DNA from: Antarctobacter aquimaris
GTDB taxonomy: Bacteria > Pseudomonadota > Alphaproteobacteria > Rhodobacterales > Rhodobacteraceae
Assembly (NCBI RefSeq): GCF_900184945.1
Contig: NZ_FXYF01000013.1
Span: 62,001-126,000, forward strand
Length of the DNA: 64,000 nucleotides
Reading direction: 5' to 3'
Shown here in pieces: positions 1 through 9,219 of this stretch; the stretch's first letter is position 1; each line of letters opens with the position of its first letter. The notes below the pieces were generated by a model that made no database searches, had not been told where the DNA came from, and saw nothing but the letters and a program-made list of their open reading frames with translations. The position numbers were made by a program, and so were the translations under genes.

Positions 1-625
1 CGTGGGTGCCGCCGCAGGGTTGCAGGTCCACCTGCTCGGTCGCGGTGCCGATCCGCACAAGCCGGATGCGCCCGGCCCCGCGCGGCGGCTGCACCGACAT
101 GGTCTTGACCAGGTCCGGCTGCGCGTCCAGTTCCGCTTCGGATATCCAGGTCTCGGTGACCGCAAGATCACGCGCGACAAAGAGGTTCAACGCCTGCTCC
201 AGCGCGTCGCGGTCCGAGGGCGGTTCGGGCATGAGGAAGTCCAGCCGCCCGGTCCCGGCACCGATCTGCCCGCCGGTGACCGGCAGGGGGATCACCACGC
301 TCAGCAGGTGCAGCGCGGTGTGCACCCGCATGTGCCTGTGCCGCCGCTCCCAGTCCAGCACCTGCCTGACCTGCGTGCCCACCGGCGGCAGCGCGGCCGG
401 TTCCGCCGGCACCAGCACCGACACGCCGCCCTCGCCCTTGACCGTGGTGGCCACGGTCAGGCTCTGGCCGCCCCACTCCAGCCGACCGCTGTCGCCCGGC
501 TGGCCGCCGCCGGTGGGATAGAACAGCGCGTGCGACAGCACGACGCCGCCCTCCGCCGTCAGGCCGATCACCTCGGCCGGGGCGTCGCGCAGGTAGGCAT
601 CGTCGCGATAGAGCGCCTCCGACAT
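1..625 (-). CDS. Alanyl-tRNA editing protein, AlaX type (C-terminus cut by window edge)
   Basis: Free-standing homologue of the AlaRS/ThrRS second additional domain, a family that hydrolyses mischarged Ser- or Gly-tRNA(Ala) in the cytoplasm. Translation from the ATG at 625 gives 208 residues before the window ends. The zinc-site motifs are visible: HTALH near residues 102-106, and CGGTH as the last residues inside the window. An N-terminal FYPTGGGQPGD segment matches the family. The gene begins 3 nt after the mscS stop, so it is the third gene of a cysK-mscS-alaX operon. The missing C-terminus lies beyond position 1. The family call is firm; the exact tRNA specificity is not visible. Confidence 0.9.
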   Translation of the reverse strand, partial: MSEALYRDDAYLRDAPAEVIGLTAEGGVVLSHALFYPTGGGQPGDSGRLEWGGQSLTVATTVKGEGGVSVLVPAEPAALPPVGTQVRQVLDWERRHRHMRVHTALHLLSVVIPLPVTGGQIGAGTGRLDFLMPEPPSDRDALEQALNLFVARDLAVTETWISEAELDAQPDLVKTMSVQPPRGAGRIRLVRIGTATEQVDLQPCGGTH

Positions 626-628
626 GGC

Positions 629-3064
629 TCAGTCCTCCGGTTCCACGGACGACGGATCCGACACCAGCGGACGCGGCGCGGTGCTGCGCGGCTTTTCCGG
701 TGCTATGGCCTCCGGCGCGGCGGGTGGTTCGTTGCGCTTGTCCATCGCCTCGGCCAGCGCCTCGGGGTTGCGCAGCCAGACATCGCGCTGGGCAAAGGGG
801 ATCTCGATCCCCTCCTTGGTAAAGCGTTCGACGATCTGGTGCCGCATCTCGGTGCGCACCGCGACACCCAGCCCGATGTCGTGCAGCACGGCGCGGATGC
901 GGAAATCCAGCGAATCCGCCCCAAAGCCCATGAAATCCACCGCCGGCGCCGGGTTCATCAGCACCGCCTCGTGTTCGCGCGCGATGTTCAGCAGGATGCG
1001 TTCCACCTTGCGGGTGTCGGTGCCATAGGCCACGCCCACCTCGACGATGATCCGGCCCAGCGAATTGCCGCGCGTGTAGTTCGACACCGTCCCCGACACC
1101 AGGTCCGCGTTGGGGATGATCATGTCGTACTTGTCGAAGGTTTCCAGCCGGGTGGAGCGGACCGAGATGTCCTTGACGATGCCGTGGGTGCCGTTCACCT
1201 CGATCCAGTCGCCCTCGCCGATCGGCCGTTCGATCAGCAGGATGATCCCAGAGACAAAGTTCGACACGATGTTCTGCAAGCCGAAACCGATGCCGACCGA
1301 CAGCGCACCGGCGACGATGGCCAGCGACGACAGGTCCAGCCCGCCGGTCGTCACCGCGACGATCACCGCGGTGATGACCCCGACATAGCCCACGCCCGAA
1401 ACAATGGCGTTCTGCCCGCCCTGGTCGATCTTGGTCTTGGGCAGGACCGAGGTGCGCAGCGCCCCCTGCAACAGCCGTGTCAGCATGTAGCCGGTGGCAA
1501 AGACCGCCAGCACGACAAAGAAGCTCATCGGCGTGATGCGGGCGTCGCCGATGCTGACGCCCTCCTGGATGCGGGTCCAGATCTCGGTCAGGTCGGCCTC
1601 GCGCGCGCCCCAGATCAGCGCCAGGAAGGGCATCGCCAACAGCGCCAGGGCAAAGCCGCCCAGCACCGGCAGCAGGCTGTCGTTGCCCTTGGAATGGCGG
1701 CCCGTCACCATTTCGTAGAGGCTGATCAGGAACTTCTGCAGCACCATGACAAGGCCGACCAGCGCCAGTGTCGCGACCGCCGGATAGACCAGCGCCTCGC
1801 CGACGCGGAAATAGCCGATCGCGGCCAGCAACGGGCCCAGCACGCCCAGGATCTGGATCGACCGCCCCAGCAGCCGCGCAAAGCGCAGGCGAAAGTCGCC
1901 CGGCCCGGCATCGCGCGCCTCGCGCGAGCCGACCATGGCCGCGTCGTTGCGCACACGGCCCAGGCGGAACAGGAAGAACCCCGACAGAAGCAGGATCGGG
2001 AACTGCACCACGGCGACCGTCTCGGTCGGGTAGTTGTCCAGCTCGATCAGCGTGCCGACCAGCGATTCCAGCACGTAGAGCCAGGCCAGCGCGTTCGAGA
2101 TCCGGCGCGCCCGGGGGCGCTCGGCCTTGGGCAGCGGCAGGGCGGCGATCTCGTCATCGTCGTTGAAGGCCTGGTCGGCAAGCCACAGGATGCCGAACAG
2201 CATCGCGGCCCAGAGCGGCAGCCTGGCCAGCAGGACGTTCCATTCGTCGACTGTAAAGCCGGTGGCATTCAGGCCCTGCACCAGGCACACGACGCCGAGG
2301 TACGGCAGCAGGATCAGCCCCAGCGACAGCAGGAAGCGGAACACCCCGGTGCCGCGCCGCGTGCCGCTGCTGAGCATCTCGATGCCCTTGTGCGCCAGCG
2401 GCCGACCCCGCGCGATCAGGGCAATCCCCAGCACCAGGTAAAACAGGATCACGGGCGCGTTCTGCATCGCCCGCGTCCGGTAGGACTGCGAGGTGACGTT
2501 GTCCGAAACCTCGGTCCACAGGTTGGAAAAGGTCTGGGTGACGTCGGCGATGGCCTTGGGCCAATGTACCGGGTTCAGCCCCGAAGGGCCGAATTCCAGC
2601 AGGGCATCGGCCTGGCGTTCGCGAATGATCCGGTCGATCCCGGTGATGATGGCATTGGCCCGCGAATAGGCCGTCTCGGCCCGGACCACGGGCGCCCTGA
2701 CGTCGGCCAGCTGCTTGGTCAGCGCCGCGCGCTGCTCCGAGATCTCGGGCGACTCGGAGCCGTCCTCGGGCGGCGCGCCCAGCGCGTCGAGTTGCGCCTG
2801 GAGCGCCTCGATGCGCGCGGTGTTGGCGTTGCGGGCGGCCAGGAACTGCTCGCGGTATTCCGCGACCTGCGTGCGGATCGTCTCGAGCCGCGCGTCATCG
2901 GCGCGCTCCGTGTCCACCATGGACTCGGCTCGGGTGGCCAGGGTTTCCCAGGCGGTGTAGTCGGGCGTTGACGCCTGCTGGGCCAGCGCGGCCCCGGTCC
3001 AGAGCACGACAACAAGGATCAGGGCGACCAGCGCCCGGCTGAATGCGTCGATCTGTCGGGTCAT
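629..3064 (-). CDS. Mechanosensitive ion channel, large MscS family with DUF3772-like N-terminus
   Basis: Inner-membrane channel that opens under membrane tension and releases solutes during hypo-osmotic shock. The 811-residue protein starts with a signal peptide (about residues 1-30), followed by a periplasmic coiled-coil-rich region to about residue 220 and then many hydrophobic helices. The conserved MscS pore and beta domain lies near residues 560-690, with GFGLQNI and the RPIGEGDWIEV segment, ahead of a short charged C-terminal tail. It is much longer than E. coli MscS (286 aa) and resembles MscK/DUF3772 proteins. The ATG at 3064 overlaps the cysK stop in an ATGA arrangement, which fixes the start; a longer open frame reaching upstream runs through cysK and is not used. 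Confidence 0.9.
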   Translation of the reverse strand: MTRQIDAFSRALVALILVVVLWTGAALAQQASTPDYTAWETLATRAESMVDTERADDARLETIRTQVAEYREQFLAARNANTARIEALQAQLDALGAPPEDGSESPEISEQRAALTKQLADVRAPVVRAETAYSRANAIITGIDRIIRERQADALLEFGPSGLNPVHWPKAIADVTQTFSNLWTEVSDNVTSQSYRTRAMQNAPVILFYLVLGIALIARGRPLAHKGIEMLSSGTRRGTGVFRFLLSLGLILLPYLGVVCLVQGLNATGFTVDEWNVLLARLPLWAAMLFGILWLADQAFNDDDEIAALPLPKAERPRARRISNALAWLYVLESLVGTLIELDNYPTETVAVVQFPILLLSGFFLFRLGRVRNDAAMVGSREARDAGPGDFRLRFARLLGRSIQILGVLGPLLAAIGYFRVGEALVYPAVATLALVGLVMVLQKFLISLYEMVTGRHSKGNDSLLPVLGGFALALLAMPFLALIWGAREADLTEIWTRIQEGVSIGDARITPMSFFVVLAVFATGYMLTRLLQGALRTSVLPKTKIDQGGQNAIVSGVGYVGVITAVIVAVTTGGLDLSSLAIVAGALSVGIGFGLQNIVSNFVSGIILLIERPIGEGDWIEVNGTHGIVKDISVRSTRLETFDKYDMIIPNADLVSGTVSNYTRGNSLGRIIVEVGVAYGTDTRKVERILLNIAREHEAVLMNPAPAVDFMGFGADSLDFRIRAVLHDIGLGVAVRTEMRHQIVERFTKEGIEIPFAQRDVWLRNPEALAEAMDKRNEPPAAPEAIAPEKPRSTAPRPLVSDPSSVEPED

Positions 3065-4095
3065 GCGTCTTCGAACACTCCGGGAATGCTGGCCGGGCCG
3101 CGGGTCATCCACGGCGGCGTCGGCAGGCCCTTGTCGCGCAGGAAATCGGGGTTGAAGAGCTTGGACTGGTAGCGCGTGCCATAGTCGCACAGGATCGTGA
3201 CGATGGTGTGCCCCGGTCCCATCTCGCGCGCCATATGCATGGCGCCCGCCACGTTGATCCCGGTCGATCCGCCCATGCACAGCCCCTCTTCGGCCAGCAG
3301 GTCAAAAACGATGGGCAGCGCTTCCTCGTCGGTCACCTGGGTCAGGAAATCGGGCTGGAAGCCTTCGAGGTTGGCGGTGATCCGCCCCTGGCCGATGCCC
3401 TCGGTGATCGAATTGCCCTGCGCGTTGGCCGCGCCCTCGGTATACAGCGTGTAGATGCCGGACCCCATGGGATCGGCGATGCCGCATTTCACGCCCCGCG
3501 GTTGCAGCGCCATGCCGACACCCGCCGCCGTGCCGCCAGAGCCCACCGCGCAGATGAAGCCGTCGACCTTGCCGCCGGTCTGTTCCCAGATCTCGGGGCC
3601 GGTCGTCTCGACATGCGACTGGCGGTTGGCGACGTTGTCGAACTGGTTGGCCCAGATCACCCCGTGCGGCGCGGTCTTTGCCATCTCCTCGGCCAGCCGG
3701 CCGGAATAGCGCACGTAGTTGTTGGGGTTCTTGTAGGGCGCGGCGGGCACCAGCACCAGTTCGGCCCCGGCCAGCCGCAGCATGTCCTTCTTTTCCTGGC
3801 TCTGCGTCTCGGGCATCACGATCACCGTCTTGAAGCCCATCGACGCGCCGACCAACGCCAGCCCGATGCCGGTGTTGCCGGCCGTGCCCTCGACGATGGT
3901 GCCGCCGGGCTCCAGCTGGCCCCTGGCGATGGCGTCCTTGATGATGTAGAGCGCCGCGCGGTCCTTGACCGACTGGCCCGGGTTCATGAACTCCGCCTTG
4001 CCCCAGATCTCGCAGCCCGTCAGCTCGGACGCCTTCCTGAGCCGGATCAGCGGCGTCTGTCCGACAGCCTGGGCAAGGTCCTGCGAAGTGCGCAT
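3061..4095 (-). CDS. cysK: Cysteine synthase A (O-acetylserine sulfhydrylase)
   Basis: PLP enzyme that makes L-cysteine from O-acetylserine and sulfide in the cytosol. The 344-residue protein has the PLP lysine in NPGQSVKDR (about residue 43), the EGTAGNTGIG substrate loop and the GSGGTAAG phosphate-binding loop. The ATG at 4095 is preferred because GGAAAGGA lies about 9 nt upstream; an in-frame ATG 24 nt further up lacks a good site. The stop overlaps the mscS start by 4 nt. The 280 nt upstream show no convincing gene. The extended C-terminal region relative to short CysK proteins resembles the longer alphaproteobacterial form. Confidence 0.93.
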   Translation of the reverse strand: MRTSQDLAQAVGQTPLIRLRKASELTGCEIWGKAEFMNPGQSVKDRAALYIIKDAIARGQLEPGGTIVEGTAGNTGIGLALVGASMGFKTVIVMPETQSQEKKDMLRLAGAELVLVPAAPYKNPNNYVRYSGRLAEEMAKTAPHGVIWANQFDNVANRQSHVETTGPEIWEQTGGKVDGFICAVGSGGTAAGVGMALQPRGVKCGIADPMGSGIYTLYTEGAANAQGNSITEGIGQGRITANLEGFQPDFLTQVTDEEALPIVFDLLAEEGLCMGGSTGINVAGAMHMAREMGPGHTIVTILCDYGTRYQSKLFNPDFLRDKGLPTPPWMTRGPASIPGVFEDA

Positions 4096-4375
4096 GGCGG
4101 TGTGTCCTTTCCGAAACATGGTTCCCGCCGGTTTAGGTCCGTCAGGGCGCAAACTCAAGCCGGTGCAGGTCGGCCCGCCGCCGCACGCGCGCCATGCAGC
4201 GCAGCAGGCGGACCGCCCGCGTCAGACGCCAACGCCGCAACCGGTCGCGTGGTTCCCGCCCTGCCGCGTCAAGCCGCCCGCCGCGACGCAAGGGCGTGAA
4301 CGCGCGTCGTCCACCATCCCCGCAGAATTGACACAAGACACGAAGATCCCGGCGCAAGCCCTTGATGATACAGGA

Positions 4376-5494
4376 TCAGGCCCCGCGCAGCGACGGACGC
4401 CGCGCCGCCACCCAGTTGATCAGCATGGCCAGCGGCAGGGCGTTGATCTCACCCGTCTCCACCAGATCCATCGCCAGGTCGAAGGGCACCACGTGGCTGC
4501 GGATGTCCTCGTGTTCCTCGTCCAGCCCGCCCATGTCCTTGTCGCGGCCGGACAGGTCACAGATCCCCACGAAGGCGTGATAGAATTCGGTCGTATAGCC
4601 CGGCGAGGCATAGCCGCGCGCAGCGGGCAGCAGCTGCGTCACCTCGACCCCCGCCTCCTCCACCGCCTCGCGCCGTGCCGCCGCCTCCGGGCTTTCACCC
4701 GCGTCGACCACGCCCGCCACGGCCTCCAGCACCCAGGGCGCCGGGTCGCCCCGGTGGATCGGGCCAAAGCGCATCTGCTCGATCAGCAGCACCTGGTCGG
4801 TGACCGGATCGTAGGGCAGCACCAGCGCCACGTCGAAGGCGATAAAGCACTCGCGCTCCAGCGGCGCGCTCCATTCCCCGTCAAAGCGGCGGTAGCGCAG
4901 GCGAAACGGGTCGATGCGGAAGAACCCCTTGAACGGGTGACCGCGCAGGCCGTGGTAATCGATGTCCTCCATGCCGCTGGCGCGGCGCAGCGTCTGCGGC
5001 GCCGGTGTCGCGGCGATCTGCCCGGCCCAGGCCCGCGCGCGGAAGAACGGCAGCATCCCGGCCGCCTCGGCCGCGCTGTAGCGCCCGCGCCGGTCCATCA
5101 ATTCGCGCGCCGCGCCCAGGGTGATCGCGCCCCAGCGTTCCGCCCAGGCCTCCAGCGACCAGGGCGCGCCCGGTGTCCAGCGGCCTTCTTCGGCGAAATA
5201 GACCTGCGCCGCGACCGGCCCTCCGGCCGTCTCGACCGTGAGCGACCGCAGGGCAAAGACAAAGCCGCCCTCGTAATAATCCAGCGCTGCGCGGTCCGCG
5301 TCGCTGAGGCTGCGCACCACCACCCCCTCGGCCGCCGCGCCCGCGCGCGGCACGATCATCGGAAAGGCCTGCCCCTCTGCCCAGACGGCGGCATGTCCCG
5401 GCAACCGCGCCGGCAGCATCTCGGGCACCCGCCCAAGGATCAGCTCAAGCAGCGGCCGGTACTGGAGCGTACCGTAGAAGAACAGGTCTGACAG
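4376..5494 (-). CDS. Gamma-glutamylcyclotransferase-like / NUDIX ADP-ribose pyrophosphatase fusion
   Basis: Two-domain protein of 372 residues. The N-terminus (about 1-150) has the FFYGTL motif of AIG2/GGCT-like folds. The C-terminus holds a canonical NUDIX box near residues 260-282 (GVVDAGE ... REAVEEAG) and resembles ADP-ribose or nucleoside-diphosphate-sugar pyrophosphatases. The most likely start is CTG at 5494, placing the product start at SDLFFYGTL; GGAGG sits 7 nt upstream inside the last codons of the preceding gene, and the trgA stop is 4 nt away. The alternative ATG at 5542 would overlap trgA by 44 nt and add 16 unconserved residues. The domain calls are firm; the substrate of the first domain is unknown. 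Confidence 0.85.
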   Translation of the reverse strand: MSDLFFYGTLQYRPLLELILGRVPEMLPARLPGHAAVWAEGQAFPMIVPRAGAAAEGVVVRSLSDADRAALDYYEGGFVFALRSLTVETAGGPVAAQVYFAEEGRWTPGAPWSLEAWAERWGAITLGAARELMDRRGRYSAAEAAGMLPFFRARAWAGQIAATPAPQTLRRASGMEDIDYHGLRGHPFKGFFRIDPFRLRYRRFDGEWSAPLERECFIAFDVALVLPYDPVTDQVLLIEQMRFGPIHRGDPAPWVLEAVAGVVDAGESPEAAARREAVEEAGVEVTQLLPAARGYASPGYTTEFYHAFVGICDLSGRDKDMGGLDEEHEDIRSHVVPFDLAMDLVETGEINALPLAMLINWVAARRPSLRGA

Positions 5495-5498
5495 GGGG

Positions 5499-5939
5499 TT
5501 ACCTCCAGTACTTGCCAACCACCTCGACAAGGATGGCGGCAATCACCCCGCCGATCAGCAGCGTCAAGAGCAACGGCACGTCCAGCAGGATCTCGGCATA
5601 GTCGATACTGATTTCAAAGATCGCGGTGACGGCCTCGAACGGCGAGTCGTAGCGGCGCGCAAAAGACAAGCGCACCATCTCGTTTGTCGCCTGCACCAGC
5701 ACGCCGATCACCGCCATGGCGAATGCGCTGGTCACGCCGTTGTTGATTGCCGAGGTCAATCCACCGCCGGCCCGTGACCCCAGGAACATCCACCCGACGA
5801 CAAAGCCGACGATCGCGTTGACTTGGTTGAACCAGCCCCACTGTGTGCTGAACGGCACCAGCGGCTTGATCATCTCGGAGGCGATCCACCCAAGCGCCGC
5901 CAACGACAGCGCGGCAAGGAGTTTGGAGGCTGTGGGCAT
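5499..5939 (-). CDS. trgA: TrgA family membrane protein (tellurite-resistance associated)
   Basis: Small integral membrane protein of 146 residues with about four hydrophobic segments and the family pattern MPTASKLLAAL, GWFNQVNA and NEMVRL. TrgA was named from a Rhodobacter locus that raises tellurite resistance, and its biochemical role is unknown. It lies 18 nt downstream of cfa and directly ahead of the cyclotransferase/NUDIX gene, so the three probably share a transcript. The last codons (Y-W-R-stop) contain the GGAGG that probably serves the next gene. Confidence 0.85.
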   Translation of the reverse strand: MPTASKLLAALSLAALGWIASEMIKPLVPFSTQWGWFNQVNAIVGFVVGWMFLGSRAGGGLTSAINNGVTSAFAMAVIGVLVQATNEMVRLSFARRYDSPFEAVTAIFEISIDYAEILLDVPLLLTLLIGGVIAAILVEVVGKYWR

Positions 5940-5957
5940 CTCGGCGGGCGGTCTTTC

Positions 5958-7163
5958 TCAGGCAGGTCTGGCAATCGTGATCTGTGTCACGTCACAGTTA
6001 CCGCTGTGAAAGGTCGCGGCGCAAGAGGCGAGGTAGAAATTCCACATCCTCCGGAACCGCTCGTCAAAGCCCAGCTGCGCCACCTCGTCCCAGCGTTCGT
6101 TGAAGGTTTCGTGCCAGCGGCGCAGCGTTTGCGAATAGCTTTCGCCGAACTCAAAGCTGCGCACCACTTGCAACCCTGCCCGCTCGACCTCGTGGCGCAG
6201 CACCACGGGGGACGGCAGCATGCCGCCGGGAAAGATGTATTTCTGGATGAAATCCACGCCCTTGCGGTAGATCTCCCAGCGCTTGTGCTGCACCGTGATG
6301 ATCTGCAACGTGGCCTGCCGACCGGGTTTCAGCCGCGCCTTGACCGTCTCGAAGTAGGTCGGCCAGTAGCGTTCGCCCACCGCCTCGAACATCTCGATAG
6401 AGGCGATGCCGTCATAGCTGCCCGTTTCGTCGCGGTAGTCCTGCAGCTTGAAATCCACCCGGTTCGAAAGTCCGGCCCGCGCGATACGCTCCTGCGCGTA
6501 GGTGAACTGTTCGCGGCTGATGGTCAGCCCGGTCACCCGCAACCCGCGTTCGCGCGCCGCGTATTCGGCAAATCCGCCCCAGCCGCAGCCGATTTCCAGC
6601 ACGTGGTCACCCGGAACCGCGCCCATCTGGTCGATCATCGACGCGTATTTCAGCTCTTGCGCCTTTTCCAGGCTTTCCTGCCCGGTCACGAACAGCGCCG
6701 AGGAATAGGTCATCGTCTCGTCCAGCCAGAGCCGGTAGAAGTCGTTGCCCAGGTCGTAATGGTGCGCGATGTTCTTGCGCGCCTGCCGCCTGGAGTTGGA
6801 TTGCAGCCAGAAGCGGAACCGCTCGAAGGCGCGCACCAGCCCGCCGCCCGGGTAGCCGTCGAACATCTCCTCGTTGGCATGCACCAGGTCGAGAAAGGCC
6901 ATCAGGTCCGGGGTGGACCACCATTCGTCCAGGTAGGCCTCGCAAAAGCCCAGGTCGCCCTCGCGGATCAGGCGGGCAAAGATGTCGTCGTTGTGCAGGC
7001 GCAGTTCGGCCACCGGCCCCGGTGCGCGGCCTTCGGCGCGAAAGACCCGCCCGTCCTGCAGCACGAAATCGAGGCGCCCGCGCTCCATTCCGCGCGCCAT
7101 GTCAAAGACGCGGCCGAAATATCGCGGCAGGTCGGTGTGGCCATGTGTGTCCGTCAGGTGCAT
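5958..7163 (-). CDS. cfa: Cyclopropane-fatty-acyl-phospholipid synthase
   Basis: SAM-dependent enzyme that adds a methylene bridge to unsaturated phospholipid acyl chains at the inner membrane. The 401-residue protein has the SAM motif VLEIGCGWGG near residue 190, an N-terminal lipid-binding region with AYLDEWW, and the HHYDLGNDFY segment typical of Cfa/Cma enzymes. The ATG at 7163 has GGAAAG 9 nt upstream; a TTG 30 nt further up is less likely. It is divergent from the lipoprotein gene across 146 nt and leads a cfa-trgA-NUDIX unit. Confidence 0.93.
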   Translation of the reverse strand: MHLTDTHGHTDLPRYFGRVFDMARGMERGRLDFVLQDGRVFRAEGRAPGPVAELRLHNDDIFARLIREGDLGFCEAYLDEWWSTPDLMAFLDLVHANEEMFDGYPGGGLVRAFERFRFWLQSNSRRQARKNIAHHYDLGNDFYRLWLDETMTYSSALFVTGQESLEKAQELKYASMIDQMGAVPGDHVLEIGCGWGGFAEYAARERGLRVTGLTISREQFTYAQERIARAGLSNRVDFKLQDYRDETGSYDGIASIEMFEAVGERYWPTYFETVKARLKPGRQATLQIITVQHKRWEIYRKGVDFIQKYIFPGGMLPSPVVLRHEVERAGLQVVRSFEFGESYSQTLRRWHETFNERWDEVAQLGFDERFRRMWNFYLASCAATFHSGNCDVTQITIARPA

Positions 7164-7309
7164 CAACTGTCTTTCCAAGGGTGCGGATAACAAAGGAGTT
7201 TATGGCGCAAGGCCCCTCTGACAAGGATTTGTGCTTTGGAAAATGACGAACTTGGTGTTTTCTGGTGTCACTCCGGGGCGAAACGTTCCCTCTGAACGGG
7301 AGATTTCAG

Positions 7310-7720
7310 ATGAACAAGAAATTTGCGGTTCTGTGCCTTCTGGCGCTTGCCACTTCCGGGTGCGGAAAGATGTTGTCGTTTGTGGGATTGGAAAAGGGGG
7401 AGACCATCGCGCCCGTGGCGCGGGCGCCGGCCGTCACCCTGTCCGAGCCGGTGCGCACGGTGCAGCCCGCGCCGCAGGCGGTTGCCAACGGGTCGTGGGA
7501 AAAGAACCTCGCGCGCGATATCCCCTATTTCAACATGTCGCCGCTGCCGGTCGCGGTCTACAGCGACGCGGCCTTCACGCAGAAGGTCGGCACGCTGGCA
7601 CCGGGCGAAGGCGGCTACATCGAAACCTGCTCGGACGCCGAGCCGGTCTGCAAGATCGCCTACGCCGGAAGCGCGACAGGCTGGGTCAGGATGGACCGCA
7701 TGGGTGGCGTGACCAACTGA
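7310..7720 (+). CDS. Small lipoprotein with SH3-like domain
   Basis: The 136-residue product starts with MNKKFAVLCLLALATSGC, a lipoprotein-type signal with the cysteine at residue 18; the position -3 residue is Thr, so the lipobox is not ideal. The C-terminal half (about 80-130) resembles bacterial SH3-like domains: paired small beta segments, two cysteines and a GWVRMDRMGG ending. Such proteins are usually envelope-associated; no enzymatic function can be assigned. The ATG at 7310 is preceded by GGGAGATTTCAG. The stop is 8 nt from the convergent photolyase stop. Confidence 0.75.
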   Translation: MNKKFAVLCLLALATSGCGKMLSFVGLEKGETIAPVARAPAVTLSEPVRTVQPAPQAVANGSWEKNLARDIPYFNMSPLPVAVYSDAAFTQKVGTLAPGEGGYIETCSDAEPVCKIAYAGSATGWVRMDRMGGVTN

Positions 7721-7728
7721 GCCGCCGC

Positions 7729-9150
7729 TCAGAACCCGCGGTTCCGATAGGCCTCCAGGGCCCGCTTGCGGCCCGTGTCCGCGCCGACCACCGGCTCGGG
7801 GTAGGGATCTTTGGGTGACATGCCCCAGCTCTTGGGGATCGCCTCGAAATAGCTCAGCGCCTCGTCGGAGGGCGCGCGGTGGCCTTCCGCGATCCAGCGG
7901 TCGACATAGCGCCGCTTGGGGTCGAACTTCTCGCGCTGGGAGACCGGGTTGAAGACCCGGAAATAGGGCGTCGCATCCGGCCCCGACCCCGCCGACCACT
8001 GCCAGCCCATGGCGTTCGAGGCCGGGTCCCAGTCGATCAGGCAATCCTCGAACCACTTTTGGCCAATTTTCCAGTGACAGAGCAGGTGTTTCGTCAGGTA
8101 GGAGGCGGTGATCATCCGCGCGCGGTTGTGCATCCGCCCGGTAACGTACATCTCGCGCAGTCCGGCATCGACAAAGGACATGCCGGTGCGGCCCCGCTTC
8201 CAGTCGCGCACCTCCTTCAGCCGCTCGTCGGTGTTCCACGGGAAAGCCTCCCATTCCTCGCGCCAGTTGGCATCGAGGATGCGGGGCGTGTGCCACATCA
8301 GGTGGTAGGCGAACTCGCGCCAGACCAGCTCCTTGAGAAAGGTCTCGGCCCCCTGCTTGCCATCCTCCAGCGCGCGCCGCCCCGCGTGCCAGCATTGCGC
8401 CGGAGATATTTCGCCCACGGCGAGGTTTTCGCTCAGGCAGGAGGTGCCGTCGGTCCACGGCAAGTCGCGCGTCTCGTCGTAGCGGGCGACGATGTCCTCC
8501 AGGAAATGGCCCAGCCGGTCCTGCGCCGCCTCTTCGCCCAGCCGGACCCAGGGCCGCACCACGGCCGCGCCGCGCTGCATCGCCCGGCCCAGGTGCCAAT
8601 CGTCCAGCGCCTCGCTCTTGGGCCAGGTGTCTGGCGCGGGCAGCCTGGATGGTGCGGCCAGCGGCGTCGCCACGTCGCGCCCGCGCACCGATTTCCAGTA
8701 GGGGGTGTAGACCTTGTAGTAGCCGCCCTGCCCGGTCTCCACGGTCCAGGGTTCGAACATCACGTGCCCGGCAAAGCTGCGCGCCTCGATCCCCGCCTCC
8801 TTCAGCGCCGCCTTCACGTCTGTGTCGCGCGCCACGCTGTCCGGGTCATAGGCGCGCATCCAGTGCACCGCACCCGCCCCCGTCTCCTGCGCCAGCGCCG
8901 TCAGCACCTCGACCGCCTCGCCCGAGCGCAGCACCAGCCGCGACCCCATGCCCTCCAGCCGCCCGGCCAGGTGGCCGACACCCAGCCCCCAGCGCCATTT
9001 CGGCGCGGCCCCCAGCCCGTCGACCAACCCGTCGCGCAGGCAGACCGGGATCACCGGCCGCCCGCTCTCGGCGGCGGCGCTCAGCGCGGCATGGTCGGAC
9101 AGGCGCAGGTCGCGCCGGAACCAGACGAGGATCGGGGATCGGTCGGACAC
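7729..9150 (-). CDS. phrB: Deoxyribodipyrimidine photolyase / cryptochrome family
   Basis: Flavoprotein that uses blue light to split cyclobutane pyrimidine dimers. The 473-residue length matches class I CPD photolyases. The N-terminal alpha/beta antenna domain begins with LVWFRRDLRLSDH. The FAD domain shows LVWREFAYHLM, RMHNRARM and DWDPASNAMGWQW. The start is GTG at 9150, with AGGAGG five bases upstream. It lies 69 nt downstream of the class V PLP enzyme, so co-transcription is possible. 6-4 photolyase or cryptochrome activity cannot be fully excluded, but the FAD-domain motifs fit CPD repair. Confidence 0.93.
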   Translation of the reverse strand: MSDRSPILVWFRRDLRLSDHAALSAAAESGRPVIPVCLRDGLVDGLGAAPKWRWGLGVGHLAGRLEGMGSRLVLRSGEAVEVLTALAQETGAGAVHWMRAYDPDSVARDTDVKAALKEAGIEARSFAGHVMFEPWTVETGQGGYYKVYTPYWKSVRGRDVATPLAAPSRLPAPDTWPKSEALDDWHLGRAMQRGAAVVRPWVRLGEEAAQDRLGHFLEDIVARYDETRDLPWTDGTSCLSENLAVGEISPAQCWHAGRRALEDGKQGAETFLKELVWREFAYHLMWHTPRILDANWREEWEAFPWNTDERLKEVRDWKRGRTGMSFVDAGLREMYVTGRMHNRARMITASYLTKHLLCHWKIGQKWFEDCLIDWDPASNAMGWQWSAGSGPDATPYFRVFNPVSQREKFDPKRRYVDRWIAEGHRAPSDEALSYFEAIPKSWGMSPKDPYPEPVVGADTGRKRALEAYRNRGF

Positions 9151-9219
9151 GGCGTCCTCCTGTCAGTCACTTGCCCTGAGGGCAGATAGCCCGCAACGCC
9201 AGAGAACAAGCCCCGCGCG

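Noticed and set aside
2-2971. Very long plus-strand open frame opposite alaX and mscS
   Set aside because: Its translation is Arg/His/Gln/Asp-rich with no domain, typical of antisense frames in high-GC DNA; the minus strand holds genes with clear motifs.
4142-4357. Small minus-strand open frame between cysK and the NUDIX gene
   Set aside because: Arg-rich composition, no ribosome site and no homology; it looks like random open sequence in GC-rich DNA.
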